In this document: positions 8,619 to 16,742 of the stretch, piece by piece
Layout: the number at the start of each line of letters is the position of its first letter
How positions within the stretch are numbered: the first letter of the stretch is position 1
Assembly (NCBI RefSeq): GCF_039649665.1
Contig: NZ_JBDJAW010000056.1
Coordinates: forward strand, 1-37,805
DNA: 37,805 nt
Reading direction: 5' to 3'
Source of the DNA: Microbispora sp. ZYX-F-249
GTDB taxonomy: Bacteria; Actinomycetota; Actinomycetes; Streptosporangiales; Streptosporangiaceae
Made by a program: the position numbers and the translations under genes
Notes under the pieces: generated by a model
The model's input: only the letters and a program-made list of their open reading frames with translations
Databases searched by the model: none
Told to the model about the DNA's origin: nothing

Positions 8619-9572
8619 TCAGCGTCGTTTGGTGGATTTGGGGCGCTGGGGGGTGCGTGACGCCGGGGCGCGTGAGCGTTTCCTGGCCTGGGGGCGACCG
8701 GAAGGCCGACGGGGTGCCGGGGTGGCGGGCGCGGGCCGCCGCGCCGCCCGCACGACCAGGACGCCCGTTCCCACGACGAGGATCGAGGGGACCAGCCATA
8801 CCGACAACACGGAGTCGGCCGGCTGCGCTGTCCGGGCGGCGGTGCCGGCCGTGCCGGTTCCGGGCACGGCGCCCTGACCGCCGGTCTCGGGTACCGCGGC
8901 CGGGCTGCCGCCGGCTTGGGGCGCCGCCGGGCCGATCGCCGCCGGGCTGCCGGCCTGTGTCACCGGGGCCGGGTTCCCGCCGGCCTGTGTCACCGGGGCC
9001 GGGCTTCCGCCGGCCTCGGACACCGGGGTCTGGGCGCCGCTGCCGGGCTCGTGTGAGTCGAGCAGGCCGGGGTCGGGCTCGTTGTCCGGTGCCTGCCAGC
9101 CCTTGGGCGGCCCCGAGGTCCTGCCCTTGTAGGTGAACCGCAGCTCTCCCCGCACCGGCTCCCCGTCGGAGGCGATCGACAGGTAGCGCACGACGTACTC
9201 GCCCCGCTCCGGCCAGTAGGCGACCGGGATCTCCGCCGGGAACCCGGTGTTGTACACGACGGGTTCCCACGTTCCGTTGACGAGGTTGTACTCCTGGACC
9301 GGCTCGTCGAGGCGTTCGGGCCGGCCGTGCACCCAGGGCCGGTCGACGCGGGCGCCGCTGGGGGCGGTGACCGCGAAGTACGCGTTCGGGGCGGGTGCCT
9401 CGGTGAAGTAGAGAGCGAGGGACTTCATCGGCTCGCGCACCGTACTGTCCTTGACCGGTGTCGACATCGCCAGCTGGCCATGGGCGGAAGCGGGCGCCGC
9501 CAAGGCGGTCATCGTCAGCACGCCGACGACGATCAGCAGAAGCAACCGGCCGAGCCGGCGCGCCATCGTCAC
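8619..9572 (-). CDS. CopC-like, membrane-anchored copper-resistance domain protein
   Basis: 317 residues. GTG 9572 is preferred because GGAG lies 7 bases upstream; ATG 9566 is 13 bases away. The signal peptide ends APASA before HGQLAMSTP, so the mature protein would start with His, as in CopC where His1 is a Cu(II) ligand. The CopC fold spans about 30-130 (STPVKDSTV, LYFTEAPAP, YVVRYLSIASDGEPVRGELRF). The usual Asp-Gly-His motif reads Asp-Gly-Glu, so one expected copper ligand is replaced. A Pro/Gly/Thr-rich linker with a duplicated 10-residue unit follows, then one membrane helix near 258-275 and a strongly basic cytoplasmic tail. First gene of the leftward operon. Confidence 0.82.
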   Translation of the reverse strand: MTMARRLGRLLLLIVVGVLTMTALAAPASAHGQLAMSTPVKDSTVREPMKSLALYFTEAPAPNAYFAVTAPSGARVDRPWVHGRPERLDEPVQEYNLVNGTWEPVVYNTGFPAEIPVAYWPERGEYVVRYLSIASDGEPVRGELRFTYKGRTSGPPKGWQAPDNEPDPGLLDSHEPGSGAQTPVSEAGGSPAPVTQAGGNPAPVTQAGSPAAIGPAAPQAGGSPAAVPETGGQGAVPGTGTAGTAARTAQPADSVLSVWLVPSILVVGTGVLVVRAARRPAPATPAPRRPSGRPQARKRSRAPASRTPQRPKSTKRR

Positions 9573-9730
9573 TTCTGCTCTCCACGAGGTACGGCCCCTG
9601 GATGGGGAGATGTGGCTCGGACCGGTGACACCGATGGCGTCGAGGCTAACGACTTTTGCCATGAATGAACAGAACTTGATGCGGTTGCAACAGAAGTGGA
9701 GCCGGATCGGGCGACGTGACCGGGGCACCG

Positions 9731-10978
9731 CTATCGGAGGTACGCCGCGAGGCCGAGCCGCTGGTCGCGGACCGCCCCGGCGACGAGGCCGGCGATCTGC
9801 CGGGCGCCGGCGGCCTCGAAGTGGGTGTGGTCGTTGGCGAAGAAGGCGCCGACCGGGCCGGAGGTGTAGTCGCCGTTGTACGGGCAGAAGCGCAGGCTGT
9901 TGTAGAGCGTGTAACTCAGCTTGTGCAGGTCGATGACCGGGGCTCCGGTGGCCGTGCCCACGGCGAACGTGTCGGTGACGAACCCGCGGTTGGGCGTGGC
10001 CGTGCTTCCGCTGCAGGTCAGGGCGGCCACGGGGGTCACGAGTACGGGGTTGGCACCGCGCTGCCTGGCCGCGCCGACCATCGTGGTGAGCAACTCCCGA
10101 TACCTGGCGGCGCCGACGTGGCGGGGGCAGGTGGGGGAGCCGTCGTTGATGCCGAACTGGATGAACAGGTAGTCGCCGGCCTTCATCCCGGTCGAGGCGT
10201 TGAGCATGGACTGCCAGCGGGAGGCGTAGGCGGTCGAGCTGAGCGCGCATTCGCCGGAGGAGTTCATGCGGTCGGTGACGGCCGACTCGTACAGCCAGGT
10301 CTGCACGCTGCGGCCGCCGACGGCGTTGTTGACCACGGTGGCGTCCGTGGTGAGGTACTGGCCGAGTTCCCGGCCCCATCCGACGATGGGGGCGCCGGAG
10401 CTGTTGGCGACGGTGGAGTCGCCGGCCAGCCAGACGGTGATCCGTCCCAGAGCGGGAGTGGGACTCGGAGTCGGGCTCGCGCTGGGGCTGGGGCTGGGGC
10501 TGAAGCTGGGACTGGGACTGGGAGAGCGGGTCGGGGAGGCGCTGGGGGTGCTCGAGACCCCGCCGGTGCAGGTGACGCCGTTGAGCGTGAAGCTCGCCGG
10601 CGCGGGGTTGGTGGAGTTCCACGAGCCGTTGAATCCGAAGCTCACCGACGCGTTGCTCGCGATCGTGCGGTTGTAGTCGACGCCTCCGGCGGTGACGGCG
10701 GTCCCGGTCTGCGTGACGGCCGCGTTCCAGGACTGGCTGATCTGCTGGCCCGCGGTGAAGGACCAGCCGAGGGTCCAGCCGTTGATCGTGTCGCCGAGGT
10801 TGGTCACCGTGACGTCCGCGCCGAACCCGCCGGGCCACTGGCTGGTGATCCGGTAGGTGACGGCGCATCCGGTGGCGGCGCCGGCGGGCGATGCGCCTGC
10901 CACCCATGTCAGCGCTCCCGTCAGCGCGGCCGCGGCCGAGGTGACCAGGGCGGCGGCTCGTCGCCGGAACGTGCTCAT
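9731..10978 (-). CDS. Secreted CBM2-SGNH esterase (rhamnogalacturonan acetylesterase-like, CE12 type)
   Basis: 415 residues from ATG 10978. A signal peptide ends ASPAGAA. A CBM2 cellulose/xylan-binding module spans about 36-137 (CAVTYRITSQWPGGF, Trp-rich, Cys at both ends). A Pro/Ser linker covers about 138-175. The SGNH hydrolase covers 178-415: block I GDSTVA with the nucleophile Ser, the Asn-containing NNAVGG, the block III-like FGINDGSPT, and the C-terminal DHTH carrying the catalytic Asp/His pair. GDST and the closing DHTHF are typical of CE12 enzymes that remove acetyl groups from pectin or xylan. The ribosome site is weak, and the gene follows the CE2-like gene by 103 bases, so it is probably co-transcribed. 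Confidence 0.83.
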   Translation of the reverse strand: MSTFRRRAAALVTSAAAALTGALTWVAGASPAGAATGCAVTYRITSQWPGGFGADVTVTNLGDTINGWTLGWSFTAGQQISQSWNAAVTQTGTAVTAGGVDYNRTIASNASVSFGFNGSWNSTNPAPASFTLNGVTCTGGVSSTPSASPTRSPSPSPSFSPSPSPSASPTPSPTPALGRITVWLAGDSTVANSSGAPIVGWGRELGQYLTTDATVVNNAVGGRSVQTWLYESAVTDRMNSSGECALSSTAYASRWQSMLNASTGMKAGDYLFIQFGINDGSPTCPRHVGAARYRELLTTMVGAARQRGANPVLVTPVAALTCSGSTATPNRGFVTDTFAVGTATGAPVIDLHKLSYTLYNSLRFCPYNGDYTSGPVGAFFANDHTHFEAAGARQIAGLVAGAVRDQRLGLAAYLR

Positions 10979-11081
10979 TCGCGTTCTCGCTTTCTCAGGC
11001 GTTGTGGTCCGGGGACCGCGTGACGGCGGTCCCTTGGTCGCGGCGGCCGCCGAGCGGCTCAGGGCGCGGCGGCAGGTGCCG

Positions 11082-12572
11082 TCAGGTGATCCGGCATCCG
11101 GTGTCGTTGAGGATGAAGGAGGCCGGTGCGTTGTTGGCGCCGTTCCATGTCGCGGTGAAGCCGACGGTCGCGGAGGCGCCGGGGGCGAGCGCCGGGTTCC
11201 AGTCCGGGCCGTTGACGGTGACCGTGGCACCGGTCTGGGTGAACGTGCCGTTCCAGCCCTGGCCGATCCGCTGACCGTTGGCGAACGTCCAGCGCAGCGC
11301 CCACGGGCTCAGGGCGCCGGAGCCGGTGTTGGTGACCTGTACGTCGGCCTGGAAGCCGCCGGGCCACTGGTTGGTCACGGTGTAGCGCACTTCGCACCCG
11401 GCGGCCGGGCCGCTCGGCGTGGCGCTGGGCGATGCCGGGGGGACGGGGCTGGGTGATGCCGGAGGCGTGGGGCTTGGGGATGCGGAGGGAGCCGGGCTCG
11501 GGGTGGGGGAGGGGCTCGGGGTCGGGGTGGGGGAGGGGCTTGGTGTCGGGGCGAGGTGCTCGGCCACGATCGGCGCGAGTTCGGCCGCGATCGCGCGGTG
11601 TCCGGCGTCGTTGGGGTGGACGCTGTCGGACAGGCCGTCGGGCGGCACCCATCCGTCGGTGCCGACGAAGAAGACGTTGCGGTCGCCGGCGTTGTTGACG
11701 GTCCGCACCGCGTCCTGGGTCTGCGGGACGTACCGCCCGCGGAAGGTCTGCAGGGCCAGGATCGCGGCTGTGGGGTATTTGCCGCGGATGGTGCGCAGCA
11801 GGCCGACGTAGGAGTTCTGGAACTGAGTCGTGGACACGCCGTGCCCCACGTCGTTGGTGCCGAGGTTGATCACGACGACGTCCGCCCGGTAGCGCGAGAA
11901 GTCGTGGTCGGGAGCCCCGTCGACGGCGCTGACCTTAACGAAGCGGCGGTCCAGGCCGACGCAGCCGTCGGCCGTGGTGACCAGGCAGGCGCCTCCCTGG
12001 GCGACCTGCGTGTGGTCCAGCCCGAGTTGCTCGCCGACCAGCCATCCGTAGGCGGTGAGGGCGTTCTTCGAGGTGGTGGTGCCGACGGTGATGGAGTCGC
12101 CGACGAACTCGACCACGCCGCGGGCCGGCCGGGCGGGCAGGGTGCGCGCACCCGGGTCGAGGACCAGGCCCTGGAACACCGCGTCCCCGTGGTAGGAGCC
12201 GGCCACCACGCGGTAGGAGACGCGCAGGGTGTGATTGCCGGCGGATAACGGGGCCGGGGTCAAATCGACCGTGCCCCGCACGTTCTGCAGGTACGTGTCG
12301 GGGCGGCCGTCGATGCTGTAGTAGAGGTCGATGGTGTCGCGTTGCTTGAGCTTGACGGTGGTGCCCGTGAAGCCGGTCGTGAAGTAGGCGCCGGCCCAGC
12401 CCGGGACGTAGGCGGAGCCGTTGCGGACGTCCCAGCGGCCGACGAAGCGGATGTTCGGATCGGTGGGCGTCCCGTCACCGGCGGCGGCCTGGGCTCCGGG
12501 TGGCGACGCGAGCACGGTCGCGAGGGCGGTCCCGAGGGCGGCGGCCACGACGGCCAGGCGGATGAATCTCAT
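11082..12572 (-). CDS. Secreted CE2-like SGNH acetylesterase with C-terminal CBM2
   Basis: 496 residues from ATG 12572, GGAGG 10 bases upstream. Signal peptide ends GAQAAAG. Residues about 35-145 form a beta-sandwich (RFVGRWDVRNGSAYVPGWAG) as in carbohydrate esterase family 2. The SGNH domain follows: VEFVGDSITVG with the nucleophile Ser near 158, NLGTNDVG, and DSVHPNDAGH with the catalytic His. A Pro/Ser/Thr linker (about 345-390) leads to a C-terminal CBM2 (391-496, WPGGFQADVQVTN, WNPALAPGAS). The enzyme deacetylates plant cell-wall polysaccharides outside the cell. The domain order is the reverse of the neighbouring CBM2-SGNH enzyme. First gene of the pair. Confidence 0.85.
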   Translation of the reverse strand: MRFIRLAVVAAALGTALATVLASPPGAQAAAGDGTPTDPNIRFVGRWDVRNGSAYVPGWAGAYFTTGFTGTTVKLKQRDTIDLYYSIDGRPDTYLQNVRGTVDLTPAPLSAGNHTLRVSYRVVAGSYHGDAVFQGLVLDPGARTLPARPARGVVEFVGDSITVGTTTSKNALTAYGWLVGEQLGLDHTQVAQGGACLVTTADGCVGLDRRFVKVSAVDGAPDHDFSRYRADVVVINLGTNDVGHGVSTTQFQNSYVGLLRTIRGKYPTAAILALQTFRGRYVPQTQDAVRTVNNAGDRNVFFVGTDGWVPPDGLSDSVHPNDAGHRAIAAELAPIVAEHLAPTPSPSPTPTPSPSPTPSPAPSASPSPTPPASPSPVPPASPSATPSGPAAGCEVRYTVTNQWPGGFQADVQVTNTGSGALSPWALRWTFANGQRIGQGWNGTFTQTGATVTVNGPDWNPALAPGASATVGFTATWNGANNAPASFILNDTGCRIT

Positions 12573-12743
12573 GGATGTCCGTTCCTCCTGCGGCGGGTTC
12601 GCTGATAGGAGTGGGCAGCGCAGGCAGACGTCGGACAGTCGTCGCGGCGGCTCATTCGCCTCCGCCGACTGAAACGATCGAGGATGAGCACCGGCGGTGT
12701 GTTCCGGTGAAGGGCATCGACGCGGCCTCGTCCACCCTTTGAC

Positions 12744-12771
12744 GGCGAAAGCGTCCGCCGTAGGTTTCGCC
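12744..12771. repeat. Inverted repeat GGCGAAA-N14-TTTCGCC
   Basis: GGCGAAA at 12744-12750 and TTTCGCC at 12765-12771 are perfect complements. The repeat lies about 170 bases upstream of the leftward CE2-like esterase, so it may be an operator or a leader hairpin for that transcript. Confidence 0.4.
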
Positions 12772-13002
12772 GCGAATCCGCCGGAGCAAAGAGCGTGAAA
12801 CATTCATGCCGGAAGGGGTCACGCAGGAGCCCTTCGACACCGCACACGCGGCGCTTCCGGCTCGCTCCCGAGACCGGTCGCACCGGTCCCGAATGGGGAT
12901 CGCAGCGCAGGTCATGCTCCATCCTCGAACAGCCGTGCACCTGGGTCTTCCCACGTGTGTCTCCGAACAGAGGGACACGCATGGACGGTGAAAGACCGGG
13001 AT

Positions 13003-13018
13003 CTGTGAACGCTCACAG
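13003..13018. repeat. Inverted repeat CTGTGA-acgc-TCACAG
   Basis: A perfect 6-bp inverted repeat with a 4-base spacer. It looks like a CRP/GlxR site but is two bases shorter than the usual TGTGA-N6-TCACA, so identity with such a site is doubtful. Confidence 0.35.
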
Positions 13019-13106
13019 GGTGGGAGTCGTGCGCTGTGACGTCAATGACCGTTACACGCTTGTTAACAGGAGCTGTTTCTTGGGATAACCACCGGTGCCC
13101 CGTTTT

Positions 13107-13121
13107 GAATCGCTTCGATTC
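13107..13121. repeat. Inverted repeat GAATCG-ctt-CGATTC
   Basis: A perfect 6-bp inverted repeat with a 3-base spacer in the divergent region. It is compatible with a helix-turn-helix dimer site or a short hairpin. No matching copy was noticed elsewhere in the window. Confidence 0.35.
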
Positions 13122-13435
13122 CAGCTGCTCGCACACGCGAACCGCGAGCCGAGTCCCCGCGGGCCGCGCCGGCCACCCCGCTCGGGCTGGGCGTGTGCCG
13201 ATGCGAGCGGACGCGCCGGATCCGCCCGACGCGCCGGCCATCCTGCAGATCCCGGCTGAGCGGCGGGACCACCGGATGCGGGGAGTGCCACCGCAACGGT
13301 CACACTCGTGGCACGGCACTCGGGCAAGTGCTCGACGTGCCGACGTCGCGACCGGCGATGCGCGGAGCCAAGCGACGGCGCGCATGCTCGCGGATCCCGC
13401 GAATGCCATGCAAGCGGAGGAGATCGTGCCGCTGC

Positions 13436-13480
13436 TGCAATGGAATACGGGTATGCAGGCTGGCACATGCAATGGGTATG
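13436..13480 (+). promoter_or_regulatory. Direct repeat just upstream of the mop/mod operon
   Basis: TGCAATGG is followed by GGGTATG after a short spacer (13436-13455), and the same two elements recur fused as TGCAATGGGTATG at 13468-13480. The second copy ends 10 bases before the regulator start codon. Its position suggests autoregulation by the downstream molybdate-responsive protein. This is inference; the motif is not a known ModE site to me. Confidence 0.35.
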
Positions 13481-13490
13481 GTGAGGGACT

Positions 13491-13904
13491 GTGACGACGT
13501 TCCGGATCAGCGAGGCCGCCGTGTTGCTCGGGGTCAGCTCCGACACCGTCCGCCGATGGGTGGACGCGGGCCGGCTGGCCGCCGTACGGGACGAGCACGG
13601 CCATCGACGGATCAGCGGGGCCGACCTGGCCGCTTTCGCCCGATCGCAGGTCGAGACGACCGGTGACGGCGGGCGGTCCTCGGCGCGTAACCGCTTCCGC
13701 GGGATCGTCACCGAGGTCATCAGGGACGCGGTGATGGCTCAGGTGGAGATCGCGGCCGGGCCGTTCCGGGTGGTGTCGCTGATGAGCCGGCAGGCCGCCG
13801 ACGAGCTGGGCCTGGAGGCGGGGGTGGTGGCGGTCGCCGTGATCAAGTCCACCAACGTCGTCGTCGAGATTCCCGGCCACGAGCGCGTGGCCGCCGGCCC
13901 GTGA
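13491..13904 (+). CDS. Molybdate-responsive regulator: excisionase-type HTH plus Mop/TOBE domain
   Basis: 137 residues from GTG 13491 (weak GAGGG site very close to the start). Residues 3-50 are a MerR/excisionase-type helix-turn-helix (FRISEAAVLLGVSSDTVRRW, then GRLAAVRDEHGHRRIS). Residues about 65-132 are a molybdenum-binding Mop/TOBE domain (SARNRFRGIVTEVIRDAVMA, then EIAAGPFRVVSLMS and SVVVEI-type ending: IKSTNVVVEIPG). Such proteins bind molybdate or tungstate and are found in front of modABC in actinobacteria, where they probably control uptake. The stop codon overlaps the ribosome site of the next gene, so the four genes form one operon. Confidence 0.85.
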   Translation: MTTFRISEAAVLLGVSSDTVRRWVDAGRLAAVRDEHGHRRISGADLAAFARSQVETTGDGGRSSARNRFRGIVTEVIRDAVMAQVEIAAGPFRVVSLMSRQAADELGLEAGVVAVAVIKSTNVVVEIPGHERVAAGP

Positions 13905-13916
13905 GGAGCTCCCTTG

Positions 13917-14711
13917 GTGTTCAGGCGCCTCTCGCGATGGGCGGTCGCCGTGCCCGTCGCGCTGGTGATCGCCGGGCTGTCCGGTTGCGGCTCGGAGGAA
14001 CCGGCCACGTCCTCGGCGTCGACGGCGGCGGCCGCCGGGGCCAAGGAGCTGAACGTCTTCGCGGCCGCGTCGTTGACCGGGACGTTCACCGAGCTCGGCA
14101 GGACCTTCGAGACCGCACACCCGGGCACGACGGTGAAGTTCAACTTCGGCTCCAGCGCGACACTCGCGCAGCAGATCGTGCAGGGCGCCCCGGCCGACGT
14201 GTTCGCCGCGGCGAGCCCGGCCACGATGAAGACCGTCACGGACGCGTCGCCGGCGAGCGCGCCGACCACCTTCGTGCGCAACAAGCTGGAGATCGCCGTC
14301 CCGAAGGACAACCCGGCCAAGGTCGACGAGCTGAAGGACCTGACCGATCCCACGGTGAAGGTGGCGCTGTGCGCCGAGCAGGTGCCGTGCGGGGCGGCGG
14401 CCGTCAGGGCGCTGAACGCGGCCGGGCTCAAGGTCACTCCGGTCACCCTGGAGCAGGACGTCAAGGCAACGCTGACCAAGGTCGAGCTGGGCGAGGTGGA
14501 CGCCGCCCTGGTCTACACGACCGACGTGATCGCCGCGGCGGGCAAGGTGCGGGGCATCGACTTCCCCGAGGCGGACAAGGCGATCAACGACTACCCGATC
14601 GCGACGCTGTCGAAGGCTCCCGCCGGTGACCTGGCCAAGCAGTTCGTCGATCTCGTGCTGTCGCAGCAGGGCAAGGACGTGCTGACCACGGCCGGCTTCG
14701 AAGCGCCCTGA
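13917..14711 (+). CDS. modA: Molybdate ABC transporter substrate-binding lipoprotein
   Basis: 264 residues from GTG 13917, with GAGGAG overlapping the previous stop; TTG at 13914 is one codon earlier and also possible. A lipobox (GLSGC) predicts a lipid-anchored extracytoplasmic protein. The mature part has the ModA signature: LNVFAAASLTGTFTELG, FNFGSSATLAQQI, GAPADVFAAAS, VPCGAAAV and the VDAALVYTTD segment. These contact the oxyanion in the family. It delivers molybdate (possibly tungstate) to the ModBC pump. Length is normal. Confidence 0.93.
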   Translation: MFRRLSRWAVAVPVALVIAGLSGCGSEEPATSSASTAAAAGAKELNVFAAASLTGTFTELGRTFETAHPGTTVKFNFGSSATLAQQIVQGAPADVFAAASPATMKTVTDASPASAPTTFVRNKLEIAVPKDNPAKVDELKDLTDPTVKVALCAEQVPCGAAAVRALNAAGLKVTPVTLEQDVKATLTKVELGEVDAALVYTTDVIAAAGKVRGIDFPEADKAINDYPIATLSKAPAGDLAKQFVDLVLSQQGKDVLTTAGFEAP

Positions 14712-14715
14712 TCCC

Positions 14716-15549
14716 ATGACCGCCCGTCCAGACACGTCCCGCAGCGGCGCAGCCGGACGCCGTGAGGTCTCCGCTCGGTTGCCATGGATGCTGGTGCTCC
14801 CGGCCGTGGCGGGGCTGGCCTTCCTGGTTCTGCCGCTGGCCGGGCTGCTGATCCGGGCGCCCTGGCCGACGCTGCTCCGGCGGCTGGCCGAGCCGCAGGT
14901 GCTGGAGGCGCTGCGGCTGTCGCTGCTGTGCGCCACCTCCGCCACGGCCGTCTGTGTGCTGTTCGGGGTGCCGCTGGCCTGGCTGCTGGCCCGGGTGGAG
15001 TTCCCGGGCCGGCGGGTGGTGCGGGCCCTGGTGACCGTGCCGCTGGTGCTGCCGCCGGTGGTGGGCGGTGTGGCGCTGCTGCTGGTGCTGGGGCGGCGCG
15101 GGCTGATCGGTCAGTGGCTGGAGTCAGCCTTCGGGATCACGCTGCCCTTCACCACCATCGGAGTGATCGTCGCCGAGGCGTTCGTGGCCACGCCGTTCCT
15201 GGTGATCAGCGTCGAGGGGGCGCTGCGCGCCGCGGACCGGCGGTTCGAGGAGGCGGCGGCCACGCTGGGCGCCTCCCGCTGGACCGTCTTCCGCCGGGTC
15301 ACCCTGCCGCTCATCATGCCCGGCGTCGTGGCCGGGGCGGTGCTGTGCTGGGCACGGGCGCTCGGCGAGTTCGGCGCCACCATCACCTTCGCCGGCAACT
15401 TCCCCGGCACCACTCGTACGATGCCACTGGCCGTCTATCTGGCGTTGGAGACCGAGCCGGAGGCGGCGATCGTACTCAGCCTGGTCCTGCTGACCGTTTC
15501 CGTGGTCATCCTGGCCGGCCTGCGCGATCGGTGGGTGAACAGCCCATGA
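14716..15549 (+). CDS. modB: Molybdate ABC transporter permease
   Basis: 277 residues from ATG 14716, four bases after modA; there is no separate ribosome site, so coupling is likely. Five to six membrane segments are visible. The EAA-type coupling motif EAAATLGASRWTVFRRVTLP is present near residue 180, with GEFGATITFAGN downstream as in ModB and CysT-like permeases. It forms the membrane channel, probably as a homodimer. Its last codons overlap the ATPase start (ATGA). Confidence 0.93.
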   Translation: MTARPDTSRSGAAGRREVSARLPWMLVLPAVAGLAFLVLPLAGLLIRAPWPTLLRRLAEPQVLEALRLSLLCATSATAVCVLFGVPLAWLLARVEFPGRRVVRALVTVPLVLPPVVGGVALLLVLGRRGLIGQWLESAFGITLPFTTIGVIVAEAFVATPFLVISVEGALRAADRRFEEAAATLGASRWTVFRRVTLPLIMPGVVAGAVLCWARALGEFGATITFAGNFPGTTRTMPLAVYLALETEPEAAIVLSLVLLTVSVVILAGLRDRWVNSP

Positions 15550-16586
15550 CCCCCGGCGGCCTGCGGGCGGCCCTGGTCGTCCGTCGACCCGCTTTCACCC
15601 TGGACATCACGCTGGACGTCGCACCGGGCGAGGTCGTCGCGCTGCTCGGGCCGAACGGCGCGGGCAAGACCACCGCACTGCGCGCCCTGGCCGGGCTGAC
15701 CCCGATGTCCGGCGGGCACATCAGTGTGGACGGCCGGCCGCTGCACCGCCTGGCTCCCGAGCAGCGCCCGGTCGGCATGGTCTTCCAGGACTACCTGCTG
15801 TTCCCGCACCTGTCCGCGCTCGACAACGTCGCCTTCGGGCCGCGCTGCCAGGGCGTGTCCAAGGCCGAGGCGCGCCGCCTCGCCGCGACCCTGCTGGAGC
15901 GCGTCGGCCTGGCCGACCGGGCGGCGGCCAAACCCCGCCAGCTGTCCGGGGGACAGGCGCAACGCGTCGCCCTCGCCCGGGCCCTGGCCGTACGACCCCG
16001 GCTGATGCTCCTGGACGAGCCGCTGGCGGCGCTGGACGCGCACACCCGGCTGGAGATCCGCTCCCAGCTTCGCCGCCACCTGGCCGACTTCGACGGCGCC
16101 ACCGTGCTGGTCACCCACGACCCGCTCGACGCCATGGTGCTGGCCGACCGGCTGATCGTCGTCGAGTCCGGCGGCGTCGTCCAGCAGGGCGCGCCCGCGG
16201 AGGTCGCCCGCCGTCCGCGCACCGACTACGTCGCCCGCCTCGTGGGGCTCAACCTGCACCGGGGGCGGGGCGAAGGGGCCCGGGTCAAGGTCGGCGAACT
16301 GCTGCTGCACGCCTCCGAACAGCTCGACGGGCCCGCGTTCGTGGCCTTCTCGCCCGCCGCCGTGGCCCTCTACCGCACCCGTCCCGACGGCAGCCCCCGC
16401 AACCTGTGGCAGGCCACGATCGAGGGCATCGAGCGGCACGGTGACAACGTCCGCGTCCACCTCGACGGCCCGATCAGTGCCTTCGCCGACATCACCCCCG
16501 CCGCCCTGGCCGACCTCGACCTGAGCCCGGGCCAGCGGATCTGGGCCTCGGTCAAGGCCACCGAGACCCACGCCTACCCGGCATGA
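15546..16586 (+). CDS. modC: Molybdate ABC transporter ATP-binding protein
   Basis: 346 residues from ATG 15546, overlapping the modB stop by four bases. The ATPase domain has Walker A GPNGAGKTT, Q-loop VFQDYLLFPHL, signature LSGGQAQR, Walker B LMLLDEP, D-loop AALDA and switch VTHDP. A C-terminal TOBE domain follows (about 265-345, NLWQATIEGIERHGDNVRV), the usual site for molybdate feedback. It powers ModB from the cytoplasm. A perfect 13-bp inverted repeat 76 bases downstream probably ends the operon. Confidence 0.93.
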   Translation: MTPGGLRAALVVRRPAFTLDITLDVAPGEVVALLGPNGAGKTTALRALAGLTPMSGGHISVDGRPLHRLAPEQRPVGMVFQDYLLFPHLSALDNVAFGPRCQGVSKAEARRLAATLLERVGLADRAAAKPRQLSGGQAQRVALARALAVRPRLMLLDEPLAALDAHTRLEIRSQLRRHLADFDGATVLVTHDPLDAMVLADRLIVVESGGVVQQGAPAEVARRPRTDYVARLVGLNLHRGRGEGARVKVGELLLHASEQLDGPAFVAFSPAAVALYRTRPDGSPRNLWQATIEGIERHGDNVRVHLDGPISAFADITPAALADLDLSPGQRIWASVKATETHAYPA

Positions 16587-16662
16587 CCAGGCCCCGGGCG
16601 GACGGCCGGCGCCCTACCGCTCCTCGCGGTAGCCGCCGCCCCGCTCGACGGCGCGCAGAAGT

Positions 16663-16700
16663 GTCATCACCCGTCTGTGACGGAGCGGACGGGTGATGAC
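16663..16700 (+). terminator. Perfect 13-bp inverted repeat after modC
   Basis: GTCATCACCCGTC at 16663-16675 pairs perfectly with GACGGGTGATGAC at 16688-16700 across a 12-base loop. Only GGGTCTTTC follows, not a long U run. It is best read as the terminator of the mod operon. It could also act on the leftward remnant that follows. Confidence 0.6.
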
Positions 16701-16742
16701 GAAGGGTCTTTCGGCCTTGCTTTCATTCAGTCGCCTGGTTGG

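Larger units (their letters stand above)
12573..13490. other. Divergent intergenic region, 918 bp
   Basis: This is the region between the leftward esterase pair and the rightward mop/mod operon. I see no frame with convincing protein sense on either strand. It holds three clean inverted repeats and a direct repeat listed separately. It must carry at least two divergent promoters, which I could not place exactly. Confidence 0.6.

Noticed and set aside
8930..9030. 30-bp direct repeat
   Set aside because: It encodes a duplicated 10-residue unit in the low-complexity linker of the CopC-like protein; no separate DNA function is needed to explain it.
11430..11560. Short tandem repeats resembling an array
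   Set aside because: These encode the Pro/Ser/Thr linker of the CE2-like esterase (the same holds for 10440-10550 and 23180-23270), so they are coding linkers and not CRISPR or regulatory repeats.
13003..13018. CRP/GlxR binding site
   Set aside because: The half-sites TGTGA/TCACA match, but the spacer is 4 bases instead of 6, so I list it only as an inverted repeat.
12912..14945. 677-residue open frame on the minus strand across mopR and modA
   Set aside because: It is antisense to well-supported modA and the Mop regulator, lacks any domain sense, and is explained by high third-position GC.
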